DNA of 9,299 nucleotides from Sphingobacteriaceae bacterium (lineage in GTDB: Bacteria; Bacteroidota; Bacteroidia; B-17B0; Aurantibacillaceae). A model generated the notes under the pieces. The model worked only from the letters and a program-made list of their open reading frames with translations, was not told the DNA's origin and made no database searches. The stretch is from the NCBI GenBank assembly GCA_023251695.1, contig JAHEYE010000126.1, forward strand, positions 1 through 9,299, given 5' to 3'. Position numbers and translations under genes: made by a program. Positions 1-5,678 of the stretch are shown piece by piece (the stretch's first letter is position 1; each line of letters starts with the position of its first letter).

Positions 1-141
1 TTAATTTTTGGTTCTAATTCAGAACTCCGTGCCATTTCAGAAATTTATGCCTGCAGCGATTCGAAAGATAAATTTGTAAAAGATTTTATCGCCGCCTGGG
101 TTAAGGTTATGAATCTTGACAGATTTGATATTGCTAATTAA
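1..141 (+). CDS. katG: Catalase-peroxidase KatG, C-terminal end only (5' truncated by window)
   Basis: Frame 1 is open from the first base to the TAA at 139-141 and encodes the last 46 residues of a protein. Its segments LIFGSNSELRAISEIYA, KFVKDFIAAWVKVMNLDRFD and a short tail match the conserved C-terminus of bacterial KatG, where GSNS-LRA-E-YA and F-AAW-KVMNLDRFD are hallmarks. KatG is a haem enzyme of about 720-750 residues that removes hydrogen peroxide by catalase and peroxidase activities. The haem-binding and catalytic residues lie outside the window, so activity cannot be judged here. The identification rests on recognising the C-terminal signature and is strong for the family. A small hairpin 21 bp downstream may end its transcript. 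The next gene follows after a 280-bp spacer and is unrelated. Confidence 0.9.
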   Translation, partial: LIFGSNSELRAISEIYACSDSKDKFVKDFIAAWVKVMNLDRFDIAN

Positions 142-161
142 AAAGGTACGTTTACCGTTGA

Positions 162-178
162 CTGCATTACCAATGCAG
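162..178 (+). terminator. Weak hairpin, possible katG terminator
   Basis: CTGCATT (162-168) and AATGCAG (172-178) form a perfect 7-bp stem with a 3-base loop, 21 bp after the katG stop codon. The sequence after it is AT-rich and holds a run of five T at 193-197, but no T-tract abuts the stem, so it is a poor classical intrinsic terminator. The position after a gene end is the main support. Confidence 0.35.
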
Positions 179-270
179 CCTGATTAATTAATTTTTAAGG
201 ATTTTCTTTTTATTCATAGCGATAATTGCTATTTTTTGTTTTGCGACCCTCAATAATGGCCTGTCGCTGT

Positions 271-287
271 TTTGCAATTATTGCAAA
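271..287. promoter_or_regulatory. 17-bp perfect palindrome, possible operator
   Basis: TTTGCAAT (271-278), a central T (279) and ATTGCAAA (280-287) form a perfect dyad with 8-bp arms. It lies about 100 bp upstream of the best -7 element and 151 bp upstream of the preferred start codon. This form suits a homodimeric helix-turn-helix repressor or activator. No T-tract follows and the stem is AT-rich, so a terminator role is unlikely. AT-rich palindromes do arise by chance in such DNA. Confidence 0.3.
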
Positions 288-388
288 TTTATACCTTAAA
301 TTCTGTTAAAAGATTCGGTTTATGCGTTTCCCGTAAAGGCTTGGATTTGACCTGCGCAAATCAGTTTCATAAGCCCTCCAATCCGCCA

Positions 389-396
389 TAAGTTTG
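389..396 (+). promoter_or_regulatory. Bacteroidetes-type -7 promoter element TAAGTTTG
   Basis: TAAGTTTG is an exact fit to the TAnnTTTG -7 element known for the primary sigma factor of Bacteroidetes. Transcription would begin some 5-8 bases after the final G, at about 401-404. The -33 region has only a weak TTT (365-367) in place of TTG. This predicted start falls on the ATG at 401, so that codon would have no leader, while the ATG at 422 would have about 20 bases. It therefore favours 422 as the start codon. Confidence 0.5.
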
Positions 397-421
397 CTTC
401 ATGAATTTTAATACGCCACAC

Positions 422-1120
422 ATGAAAGCAATCACGATAACATTCTTGTTTTTTAGTACTGTGTTTTTATGCAGTACACTAAATGCCCAAACAACAAAAG
501 GCGATTCCATTTTCTGGAACAACGGAAATGTGTCTTTTCTATCCGACTTAAATGGCGTATGGATTATCCTTAAAAACGGTAGTCCTATAAAAGATGTACG
601 TATTACAGAAATAAAAAAAGAAAAAGGAACCCTTGTTTATGCTAAAGAAAAATGCCTTCACGATGTTTCAATTGGAAACATTAAAAAAATTCAGCCCGGG
701 AAACATTCACTAGACATTCTGTATTTCTATGCGGATAATACTCCCTACATAAAAAAAGAATACTTACAAATGGATGCCATGCTTAGCTATTCTGAATTTA
801 AATACGTGAAAATTCCGAATTGGCATAATGAACAAAGCAAAGTTCAGCCACCGGCTCAGAAAACAGAAGAAAAACCGGAAGGTTATACCATAGTATCAGG
901 TCCGCTATATCCAAATACCGATACAAATTTCACCTGTGATACCTTAAAAGAAGAAAATGGTGTGGTCACATTTGCCAAAATAATTGAAATTAATTCTAAA
1001 ACGATCCGCTACAAAAAGGTAAAGAATCCGCTCGGACCGGTTTATATAAAATCGAGTATAGACGCACAAGTAACAAAGTATAACAATTGTTTCACCGTTA
1101 CTCTTGCCGAAAAAAATTAA
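422..1120 (+). CDS. Secreted protein of unknown function with two small beta-type domains
   Basis: This encodes 232 residues from the ATG at 422. Starting there gives a classic signal peptide: MKA, a hydrophobic run (ITITFLFFSTVFLCS) and cleavage after LNA before QTT. An in-frame ATG at 401 would add seven residues (MNFNTPH) and is less likely, because the -7 element at 389-396 puts the transcription start on top of it. The mature protein has two parts joined by a polar linker. Residues about 48-108 contain LKNGSPI, EIKKEKGTLVYAKEKCLHDV and IKKIQP, and resemble residues 48-105 of the protein at 2310-2651. Residues about 172-223 contain EINSKTIRYKKVKNPLGPVY followed by TKYNN, the EI-YKK-N-GPVY-KY-N pattern common in secreted Bacteroidetes proteins. 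There is no lipobox or catalytic motif, and the function is unknown. It probably heads an operon with the next two genes, 50 bp downstream. It acts in the periplasm or at the cell surface by inference from its signal peptide. Confidence 0.75.
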   Translation: MKAITITFLFFSTVFLCSTLNAQTTKGDSIFWNNGNVSFLSDLNGVWIILKNGSPIKDVRITEIKKEKGTLVYAKEKCLHDVSIGNIKKIQPGKHSLDILYFYADNTPYIKKEYLQMDAMLSYSEFKYVKIPNWHNEQSKVQPPAQKTEEKPEGYTIVSGPLYPNTDTNFTCDTLKEENGVVTFAKIIEINSKTIRYKKVKNPLGPVYIKSSIDAQVTKYNNCFTVTLAEKN

Positions 1121-1136
1121 AACAAATAATAACCTC

Positions 1137-1153
1137 CCGAAGGATGCCTTCGG
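1137..1153 (+). terminator. GC-rich hairpin between two cassette genes, possible attenuator
   Basis: CCGAAGG (1137-1143) and CCTTCGG (1147-1153) form a perfect 7-bp stem with a 3-base loop in the 50-bp gap after the stop at 1120. It stands out in AT-rich surroundings. Only CTT and then As follow, so there is no U-tract on the plus strand. It may be a partial terminator, an attenuator or an mRNA-stabilising hairpin rather than a full stop, which would leave the downstream genes transcribed. Confidence 0.4.
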
Positions 1154-1170
1154 CTTAAAAACAAAACCCA

Positions 1171-2301
1171 ATGAAAACAAAAACAACAATTGCTGCTTTC
1201 CTTTTAATAACAGGAATGTTTGCGCAAAACAAACCCAGTATTGCTGTACTAAATATCGACAGCAAGGGAATTATTAACACATCAGAAGAGATGGGATTTT
1301 TTGTCCGTCTCGAGCTTGAAAAAACCGGTGTTTATTCTGTAATGGATAAATATGAAGTTAGCGAAGTAGTAAAAGCGAATACCGTAGACCTTAACAATTG
1401 TTATTCCAAAACCTGTTTAGTGAATACAGGTAAATTATTAAAAGTGGATAAAATGTTAACGGGAAGCATTGAACGTTTTGAAGAAAAAGTAATTGTATCG
1501 TTAAGAATTATTGATGTGGCGAGCGGAGTAATTGAAAAAAACGAATCCACAGAATATCTTAATCTTCCTGAAATACAAAAAATGGTCCGCGTTTCAGTTA
1601 AAAAAATTGTTGGTCTAGAGCCGGATCCGATGATGGTAAAATTATTAATTGATTATGACGTCCCTGTAGAGAGTCCCAAAAATACTTTGCGTTTAAATGG
1701 TCCGCGTATGGGTTTTTCTTCTACCCTTGGCAAGGCAGGAGAAATATTAAGCAATCCTGATAAAAACAAAGGTGGCTTTGATATGTTTCCAGTTAATTTT
1801 CAATTTGGCTGGCAACAGGAAGTGCAATATATCAGTGCAGGAAATTTCCAGGCTTTAATTGAAAACATATTTTTGATTGGCGGATTAGAAAGCGGGAAAT
1901 TTGTTCCTTCTTATACGCCGTTACTTGGTTTCCGTTTTGGAAAAGGTGCTTGGGAATTTGGATTTGGCCCTACTTTCAGATTAGTAAAAAAAGCGAATGG
2001 TTTTTATGATACAGAAGGTTTAATGGGTAAAAAAGGTGAATGGTATTTGCAAAATCAGTGGAACCCGAATGATTCGTTAGGCGGGGCTTCACCAAGATCA
2101 AATCCTTATGTAATAGAAAGCAGACTGGACAGCAGAGGGAACACAGAAATATCGACAGGATTGGTCATCGCCGTAGGAAAAACATTCCGCTCCGGCTATC
2201 TGAATATTCCAGTGAACATTTATGTTGCTCCCCGTAAAGATGGAACAACTGTTGGTGCTATGATTGGATTTAACATTCAAAAGAAAAAACGCGTGCAATA
2301 A
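1171..2301 (+). CDS. Secreted protein with CsgG/TolB-like N-terminal domain and beta-rich C-terminal half
   Basis: The 376-residue product starts with a signal peptide (MKTKTTIAAFLLITGMFA, cut before QNK). Residues about 22-150 look like the CsgG/TolB-N-like fold: a first strand KPSIAVLNID, then a helix with VRLELEKTGVYSVMDKYEV, then CYSKTCLVNTGKLLKVDKML with TGSI, and then VIVSLRIIDVASGVI. The paired cysteines C77 and C82 before G-LL-D--LTGS recur in this kind of domain and may form a disulfide or help metal binding. Residues about 175-370 are rich in glycine and alternating hydrophobic residues (FRFGKGAWEFGFGPTFRL, ISTGLVIAVGK, GAMIGFNI), as expected for beta-strands of an outer-membrane or periplasmic domain. 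The tail is basic (QKKKRVQ) and lacks the terminal aromatic residue of typical porins. CsgG-type domains often form or support envelope assemblies, but no specific role can be assigned. The gene lies 50 bp after its upstream neighbour and 8 bp before the next, consistent with one transcript. Confidence 0.75.
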   Translation: MKTKTTIAAFLLITGMFAQNKPSIAVLNIDSKGIINTSEEMGFFVRLELEKTGVYSVMDKYEVSEVVKANTVDLNNCYSKTCLVNTGKLLKVDKMLTGSIERFEEKVIVSLRIIDVASGVIEKNESTEYLNLPEIQKMVRVSVKKIVGLEPDPMMVKLLIDYDVPVESPKNTLRLNGPRMGFSSTLGKAGEILSNPDKNKGGFDMFPVNFQFGWQQEVQYISAGNFQALIENIFLIGGLESGKFVPSYTPLLGFRFGKGAWEFGFGPTFRLVKKANGFYDTEGLMGKKGEWYLQNQWNPNDSLGGASPRSNPYVIESRLDSRGNTEISTGLVIAVGKTFRSGYLNIPVNIYVAPRKDGTTVGAMIGFNIQKKKRVQ

Positions 2302-2309
2302 TTTACGTT

Positions 2310-2651
2310 ATGAAAATTTATTTATTGGCGGCCTGCATTTGTTTGGCACATAGCGAAACGCAGGCACAGCAAAAAGATACACTAAATTATTCCCTCGGAC
2401 TGCAAAGCGGTTCCGGGGGAATTGCATTAAACCGGTTGGGGGTTTGTACCATAAAACTAAAAGACGGAACACGTTTTATTAACTGTGCAATTAAAGAAAT
2501 AAAACCGTTGTGGGTTGTTTATCAGAAAAACAGGGCGCTTCATGATTTAACCATTGAAAGAATAAAATGCATTGTTCCGGAAAATGAAAATTTTGTTATT
2601 TGGTTTGATGCTGAAAATAAAGCCCTGGCAGGATCGGATTGCCCTAATTAG
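2310..2651 (+). CDS. Small secreted protein of unknown function, related to the product of 422-1120
   Basis: This is a 113-residue protein with a short signal peptide (MKIYLLAACICLAHSETQA, cut before QQK). The C12 context is not a convincing lipobox. Residues about 48-105 (KLKDGTRF, then IKEIKP, VVYQKNRALHDLTIERIKCI and IWFDAEN) align with the first domain of the protein at 422-1120: K-G, then EIK, VY-K---LHD--I--IK-I-P and F-A-N fall in the same order and nearly the same spacing. I read them as paralogous domains. The start is only 8 bp after the stop at 2301, so it is probably co-transcribed and perhaps translationally coupled with the CsgG-like gene. No enzyme motif is visible and the function is unknown. 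The gene ends 107 bp before the porin, in front of the Pho-box-like array. Confidence 0.7.
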   Translation: MKIYLLAACICLAHSETQAQQKDTLNYSLGLQSGSGGIALNRLGVCTIKLKDGTRFINCAIKEIKPLWVVYQKNRALHDLTIERIKCIVPENENFVIWFDAENKALAGSDCPN

Positions 2652-2680
2652 TCCTGGTTTTCAACTATAAGCCGCTAAGC

Positions 2681-2719
2681 TTAACAATTTCTTAACATTA
2701 AGTTTAGCTATTATTTACA
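2681..2719 (+). promoter_or_regulatory. Pho-box-like array upstream of the porin: four 11-bp-spaced direct repeats
   Basis: TTAACA (2681), TTAACA (2692), TTTAGC (2703) and TTTACA (2714) start exactly 11 bp apart, each followed by a 5-bp spacer. This is the architecture of PhoB/PhoP sites, and the hexamer equals the TT(A/C/T)ACA half-site known from Bacillus PhoP. The array ends 9 bp before a partial -7 element and 39 bp before the start of a phosphate-selective porin. A second array of the same type precedes the adjacent phosphate transporter. The regulator is inferred, as no phoB or phoR gene is in the window. An overlapping inverted repeat (2674-2684 with 2698-2708) is an alternative reading. 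Confidence 0.65.
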
Positions 2720-2728
2720 GTCATATTA

Positions 2729-2736
2729 TTCCTTTG
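2729..2736 (+). promoter_or_regulatory. Candidate -7 element TTCCTTTG of the porin promoter
   Basis: TTCCTTTG matches TAnnTTTG at all fixed positions except the second. It begins 15 bp after the start of the last repeat at 2714, so the repeats cover the -33 region, where no TTG is present. That layout is typical of activator-dependent promoters. The leader to the start codon would be about 15-18 bases. The match is imperfect. Confidence 0.4.
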
Positions 2737-2758
2737 CGTTAATAAATATTAAATTAAC

Positions 2759-4117
2759 GTGAAGAAAACTTTATTTTTACCATTCATCTTTCTAGCAACA
2801 AGCCTCAGCGCTCAGGAAACTCCAACCGTTGCGCCTCAAATTACAACGGATAGCTTAAGTAAAAGTATTGGCGCATTAAAAAAGGATATTGAACTTATTA
2901 AAAACCTTAAAGTAACCGGTTGGGTTCAGGCTCAATATCAGATTGCAGATACCGCAGGCGCCAAGAATTTTGACGGTGGTGATTTCCCAACAAACTCCAA
3001 CAATCGATTTTTCATTCGCAGAGGTCGTGTTAAGTTTACCTATAACGGTAAAAATTCTCAATATGTAATGCAGATAAATGGCTCAGAAAGAGGCGTTAGT
3101 CTTGTGGAAATTTTTGCTAAAGCAATTGATCCATGGACACATGCCTTCTCCATAACTGCAGGCGTAATGAATAGGCCTTTTGGTTATGAAATTCAGCAAT
3201 CTTCCGCCGACCGTGAAAGTCCGGAACGTTCAAGATGGACACAGATTTTTTTACCTAATGAACGTGACCTTGGGGCTATGGTTACTTTTCAACCTGCTAA
3301 GGGGAAAAAACTTTACGGCTTAAAAATTGATGCCGGTTTTTATAATGGCGAAGGGCTCGCCGTGCCCGGAACAGGAACCCCGGCAGGTTCAACAGCCGCT
3401 GTTGGTTTAACAGGCGTTAATGGTTTAACTGATTTCGACAGCTATAAAGATTTTATGGGTCATCTTGTGTATTATAGCGGAACAAAAAACGGTAAAATAA
3501 AATATGGTATAGGTTTATCTCATTACAATGGTGGCTTTGCTTATCAAACCAACAAAGTATTTAATTCAATTAAAACAGACACTTTAGGAAATAAAGTATG
3601 GACTCTTGCAGATACAGTTAATAAAAATTACAAAGGCGGATACGCACCAAGAGTTTATACCGGTGTTGAAGGTTTGTTCAGCATCACTACCATTTTAGGA
3701 ACAACTACAATTAGAGGTGAATATTTTACCGGCACTCAAACATCTAAAAGTTCCGATAGTAAAAGTCCGCAAGCAACACCTTCATCAACTGACGCGATGT
3801 ATGTGAGAAATTTTAATGCCGGCTACGCATATTTCATTCACCGGATCGGAAAATCAAAGCATGAAGTAGTATTTAAATACGAATGGTTAGACCCAAATAC
3901 TAAAATTACACCGACAGATTTAAACGGAACAAACGGAATGAATCAGGGTGAATTACAATATACCATGATGGGATTTGGTTATAATCTTTATCTCTATGAA
4001 AACGTGAAATTTATGTTGCATTATAACATGGTTTCCAACGAGGTAGCTAAAATCAAAGGTTACACTTATGATTTAAAAGACAATATCTTAACTATACGTA
4101 TGCAATACAGATTTTAA
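2759..4117 (+). CDS. Phosphate-selective porin, OprP/OprO family
   Basis: This 452-residue outer-membrane beta-barrel protein fits the phosphate-selective porin O and P family. It starts with GTG at 2759, which gives a clean signal peptide (MKKTLFLPFIFLATSLSA, cut before QE). Residues about 30-50 form a short predicted coiled coil or helix (SLSKSIGALKKDIELIKNL), common in Bacteroidetes members. The barrel begins at VTGWVQAQYQI and continues with FFIRRGRVKFTYNG (84-97), a strong family signature, then ITAGVMNRPFGYEIQQSS (132-149), SPERSRW (154-160) and FLPNERDLGAMV (164-175). The last residues, IRMQYRF, end in the Phe preferred by the BAM assembly machinery. The known role is diffusion of phosphate and similar anions across the outer membrane. 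Ion preference cannot be read from sequence, since Bacteroidetes members of this family may serve other anions. The PiT gene 69 bp downstream and the Pho-box-like repeats upstream favour phosphate. Confidence 0.88.
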   Translation: MKKTLFLPFIFLATSLSAQETPTVAPQITTDSLSKSIGALKKDIELIKNLKVTGWVQAQYQIADTAGAKNFDGGDFPTNSNNRFFIRRGRVKFTYNGKNSQYVMQINGSERGVSLVEIFAKAIDPWTHAFSITAGVMNRPFGYEIQQSSADRESPERSRWTQIFLPNERDLGAMVTFQPAKGKKLYGLKIDAGFYNGEGLAVPGTGTPAGSTAAVGLTGVNGLTDFDSYKDFMGHLVYYSGTKNGKIKYGIGLSHYNGGFAYQTNKVFNSIKTDTLGNKVWTLADTVNKNYKGGYAPRVYTGVEGLFSITTILGTTTIRGEYFTGTQTSKSSDSKSPQATPSSTDAMYVRNFNAGYAYFIHRIGKSKHEVVFKYEWLDPNTKITPTDLNGTNGMNQGELQYTMMGFGYNLYLYENVKFMLHYNMVSNEVAKIKGYTYDLKDNILTIRMQYRF

Positions 4118-4120
4118 ACC

Positions 4121-4148
4121 TTAACATTAACTTAACACGATACCTATA
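4121..4148 (+). promoter_or_regulatory. Second Pho-box-like site, upstream of the PiT transporter gene
   Basis: TTAACA at 4121 and TTAACA at 4132 are 11 bp apart, and a degenerate third unit (CCTATA) falls in register at 4143. The 11-mer TTAACATTAAC here differs at one base from TTAACATTAAG at 2692-2702 in the porin promoter. The site sits in the 69-bp gap between porin and transporter, which suggests that the transporter has its own phosphate-responsive promoter besides read-through. Only two of the units are clear. Confidence 0.55.
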
Positions 4149-4157
4149 TAATAAAAA

Positions 4158-4165
4158 TAGCTTTA
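4158..4165 (+). promoter_or_regulatory. Candidate -7 element TAGCTTTA of the PiT promoter
   Basis: TAGCTTTA matches TAnnTTTG except for its last base. It starts 15 bp after the start of the third repeat unit at 4143, the same offset as between 2714 and 2729 in the porin promoter. The start codon is 21 bp further on. The shared spacing adds weight to an otherwise weak match. Confidence 0.35.
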
Positions 4166-4186
4166 TAATAATTTAAAAAATAAAAT

Positions 4187-5590
4187 ATGTTTGGATTAAC
4201 AACCGGCCTGGCCATCTTACTTATTGCTTGCTTACTCTTAGCATGTTTCTTCGAATTCATTAACGGTTTTCACGATTCGGCAAATGCTGTTGCTACAGTA
4301 ATTTATACCAATTCGATGAAGCCAACAACAGCTGTCGTTTTTAGTGGTATTTTAAATTTTTTAGGCGTAATACTTGGTGGCATCGCAGTAGCAATGGGAA
4401 TAGTGAATTTACTACCAATGGACGCATTAGTGGATAGTAATCCTTATCACGGTGTTGCCCTTATTTTAGCTTTATTACTTTCTGCTATTATCTGGAATTT
4501 CGGTACCTGGTACCTTGGCATTCCTGCTTCTAGTTCACACACACTAATCGGATCAATACTTGGAATTGGTTTAGCATTTTATTTTTTACCGGGCGATTAT
4601 GGATTAAGTGCTGTTAATTGGGATAAAGCAAAAGACACAGGGCTTGCCTTATTACTTTCTCCCTTAGTTGGTTTTTCAATTGCTATAATTATGATGTTCA
4701 TTTTTAAGCGTCTGATTAAAAATGAAACTATTTACAAAGAACCTATCCCGGGCAAAGTTCCTCCAATGTGGATCAGAATGATTTTATGGGCAACTTGTGG
4801 ATTGGTTAGTTTTTTTCATGGACAAAATGACGGACAAAAAGGTGTTGGTTTGATTATGATGATTTTAATTGCCATCCTTCCCGGGTATTTTGCGGTTGAT
4901 AAAACTGTCAATCTTCAGAGCATTCATGGAAATATAGATAAAATTGAATTAATAATTAAGAAAGCTGACAGTACTGCTTTGGCTGCAAAAGAAAAAATAA
5001 TGTATGCCGATGTTATACAGCACAGCGCTCACTTTCATATAGCAACAGAAGGAAAATTTTCTTCGGATGAAGTTACTGTTACCGAACGATTCAGCCTGAG
5101 AAAAGACATTGTAAAAATCACAAAGAACTGTGAAAAATTAGTGAAGGGCGGAAATCTGACTTTAAGTACTAATGAAATAAAAACCTTAAATGCCGAGATT
5201 AAAACAACAAAAAAATTAATTGAGTATGCCCCCTCGTGGGTTATTGTAATGATTTCAATCTCTCTGGGCTTAGGAACCATGATCGGATGGAAACGGATTG
5301 TAAAAACTGTCGGTGAAAAAATCGGTAAACAACACATGAGTTATGCTCAGGGCGCAAGCGCTCAACTTGTAGCCTCTATGGGAATTGGCATGGCATCTGC
5401 ATATGGTTTACCTGTTTCAACAACCCATATGTTATCGTCAGGTATTGCGGGTTCAATGGTAGCTAAGAAGGGATTGAAAAACTTACAAAAGAAAACTGTT
5501 CAGTCAATTGCCCTTGCCTGGGTTCTCACTTTACCGGCGACAATGATTTTATCGGGAGCGCTATTCCTTTTATTCAGAGCTATACTATAA
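4187..5590 (+). CDS. Inorganic phosphate transporter, PiT family
   Basis: This is a 467-residue integral inner-membrane protein of the PiT family, which imports phosphate with protons or sodium. The duplicated family signatures are both present. In the first half FEFINGFHDSANAVATVIY (22-40) is followed by WYLGIPASSSHTLIGSILGIGLA (108-130). In the second half FFHGQNDGQKGVGLIMM (209-225) is followed, after the insert, by ASMGIGMASAYGLPVSTTHMLSSG (396-419). About ten hydrophobic segments are visible. Residues about 241-347 form a hydrophilic, probably helical insert between the halves, most likely a soluble loop. The start at 4187 follows an A-rich leader and begins directly before the first membrane segment (LAILLIACLLLACFFEFI). 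PiT genes often sit beside a PhoU-like DUF47 gene, but none is here. The partner is the outer-membrane porin immediately upstream, so together they would carry phosphate across both membranes. Transcription ends at the strong hairpin at 5610-5637. Confidence 0.92.
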   Translation: MFGLTTGLAILLIACLLLACFFEFINGFHDSANAVATVIYTNSMKPTTAVVFSGILNFLGVILGGIAVAMGIVNLLPMDALVDSNPYHGVALILALLLSAIIWNFGTWYLGIPASSSHTLIGSILGIGLAFYFLPGDYGLSAVNWDKAKDTGLALLLSPLVGFSIAIIMMFIFKRLIKNETIYKEPIPGKVPPMWIRMILWATCGLVSFFHGQNDGQKGVGLIMMILIAILPGYFAVDKTVNLQSIHGNIDKIELIIKKADSTALAAKEKIMYADVIQHSAHFHIATEGKFSSDEVTVTERFSLRKDIVKITKNCEKLVKGGNLTLSTNEIKTLNAEIKTTKKLIEYAPSWVIVMISISLGLGTMIGWKRIVKTVGEKIGKQHMSYAQGASAQLVASMGIGMASAYGLPVSTTHMLSSGIAGSMVAKKGLKNLQKKTVQSIALAWVLTLPATMILSGALFLLFRAIL

Positions 5591-5609
5591 TATTTAGTTT
5601 TATGTAATT

Positions 5610-5637
5610 AAAGCCCTCACAAAATGAGGGCTTTTTT
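5610..5637 (+). terminator. Strong intrinsic terminator after the PiT gene
   Basis: AAAGCCCTCA (5610-5619) and TGAGGGCTTT (5625-5634) form a perfect 10-bp stem with a CAAAA loop, and the stem runs into six consecutive Ts (5632-5637). It lies 20 bp after the stop codon at 5590. This is a textbook rho-independent terminator and separates the phosphate genes from the SRPBCC gene. Confidence 0.92.
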
Positions 5638-5678
5638 GTTATCTACTCTTTTTGTATATTTATTTAAAATTCATTCGC

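Larger units (their letters stand above)
142..421. other. Intergenic region between katG and the secreted-protein cassette
   Basis: This 280-bp stretch has no credible coding frame on either strand. It holds the small hairpin at 162-178, a perfect 17-bp palindrome TTTGCAATTATTGCAAA at 271-287, and a -7 promoter element at 389-396 close to the next gene. The long leader and the palindrome suggest that the promoter of the downstream gene may be regulated, but nothing identifies a regulator. I see no tRNA-like, riboswitch-like or repeat structure in the rest. Confidence 0.5.

Noticed and set aside
401..421. Upstream ATG at 401 as the start of the first secreted protein
   Set aside because: It adds MNFNTPH before a normal signal peptide, and the TAAGTTTG element at 389-396 would place the transcription start on this codon. 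The ATG at 422 is preferred, although 401 cannot be excluded.
944..1189. Minus-strand open frame of 81 codons
   Set aside because: It lies opposite the 422-1120 gene and runs across the spacer and the next start. Its low-complexity hydrophobic translation shows no family pattern.
2098..2298. Minus-strand open frame of 66 codons opposite the end of the CsgG-like gene
   Set aside because: It is an antisense shadow with no leader or domain signature.
5035..5337. Minus-strand open frame of 100 codons inside the PiT gene
   Set aside because: It is opposite clearly coding DNA with strong PiT signatures and has no recognisable motif.
5652..5678. In-frame TTG at 5652 as the start of the SRPBCC gene
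   Set aside because: It adds residues atypical for the family and leaves almost no leader after the terminator at 5610-5637. The ATG at 5679 gives the usual MESLKLSITLP beginning.
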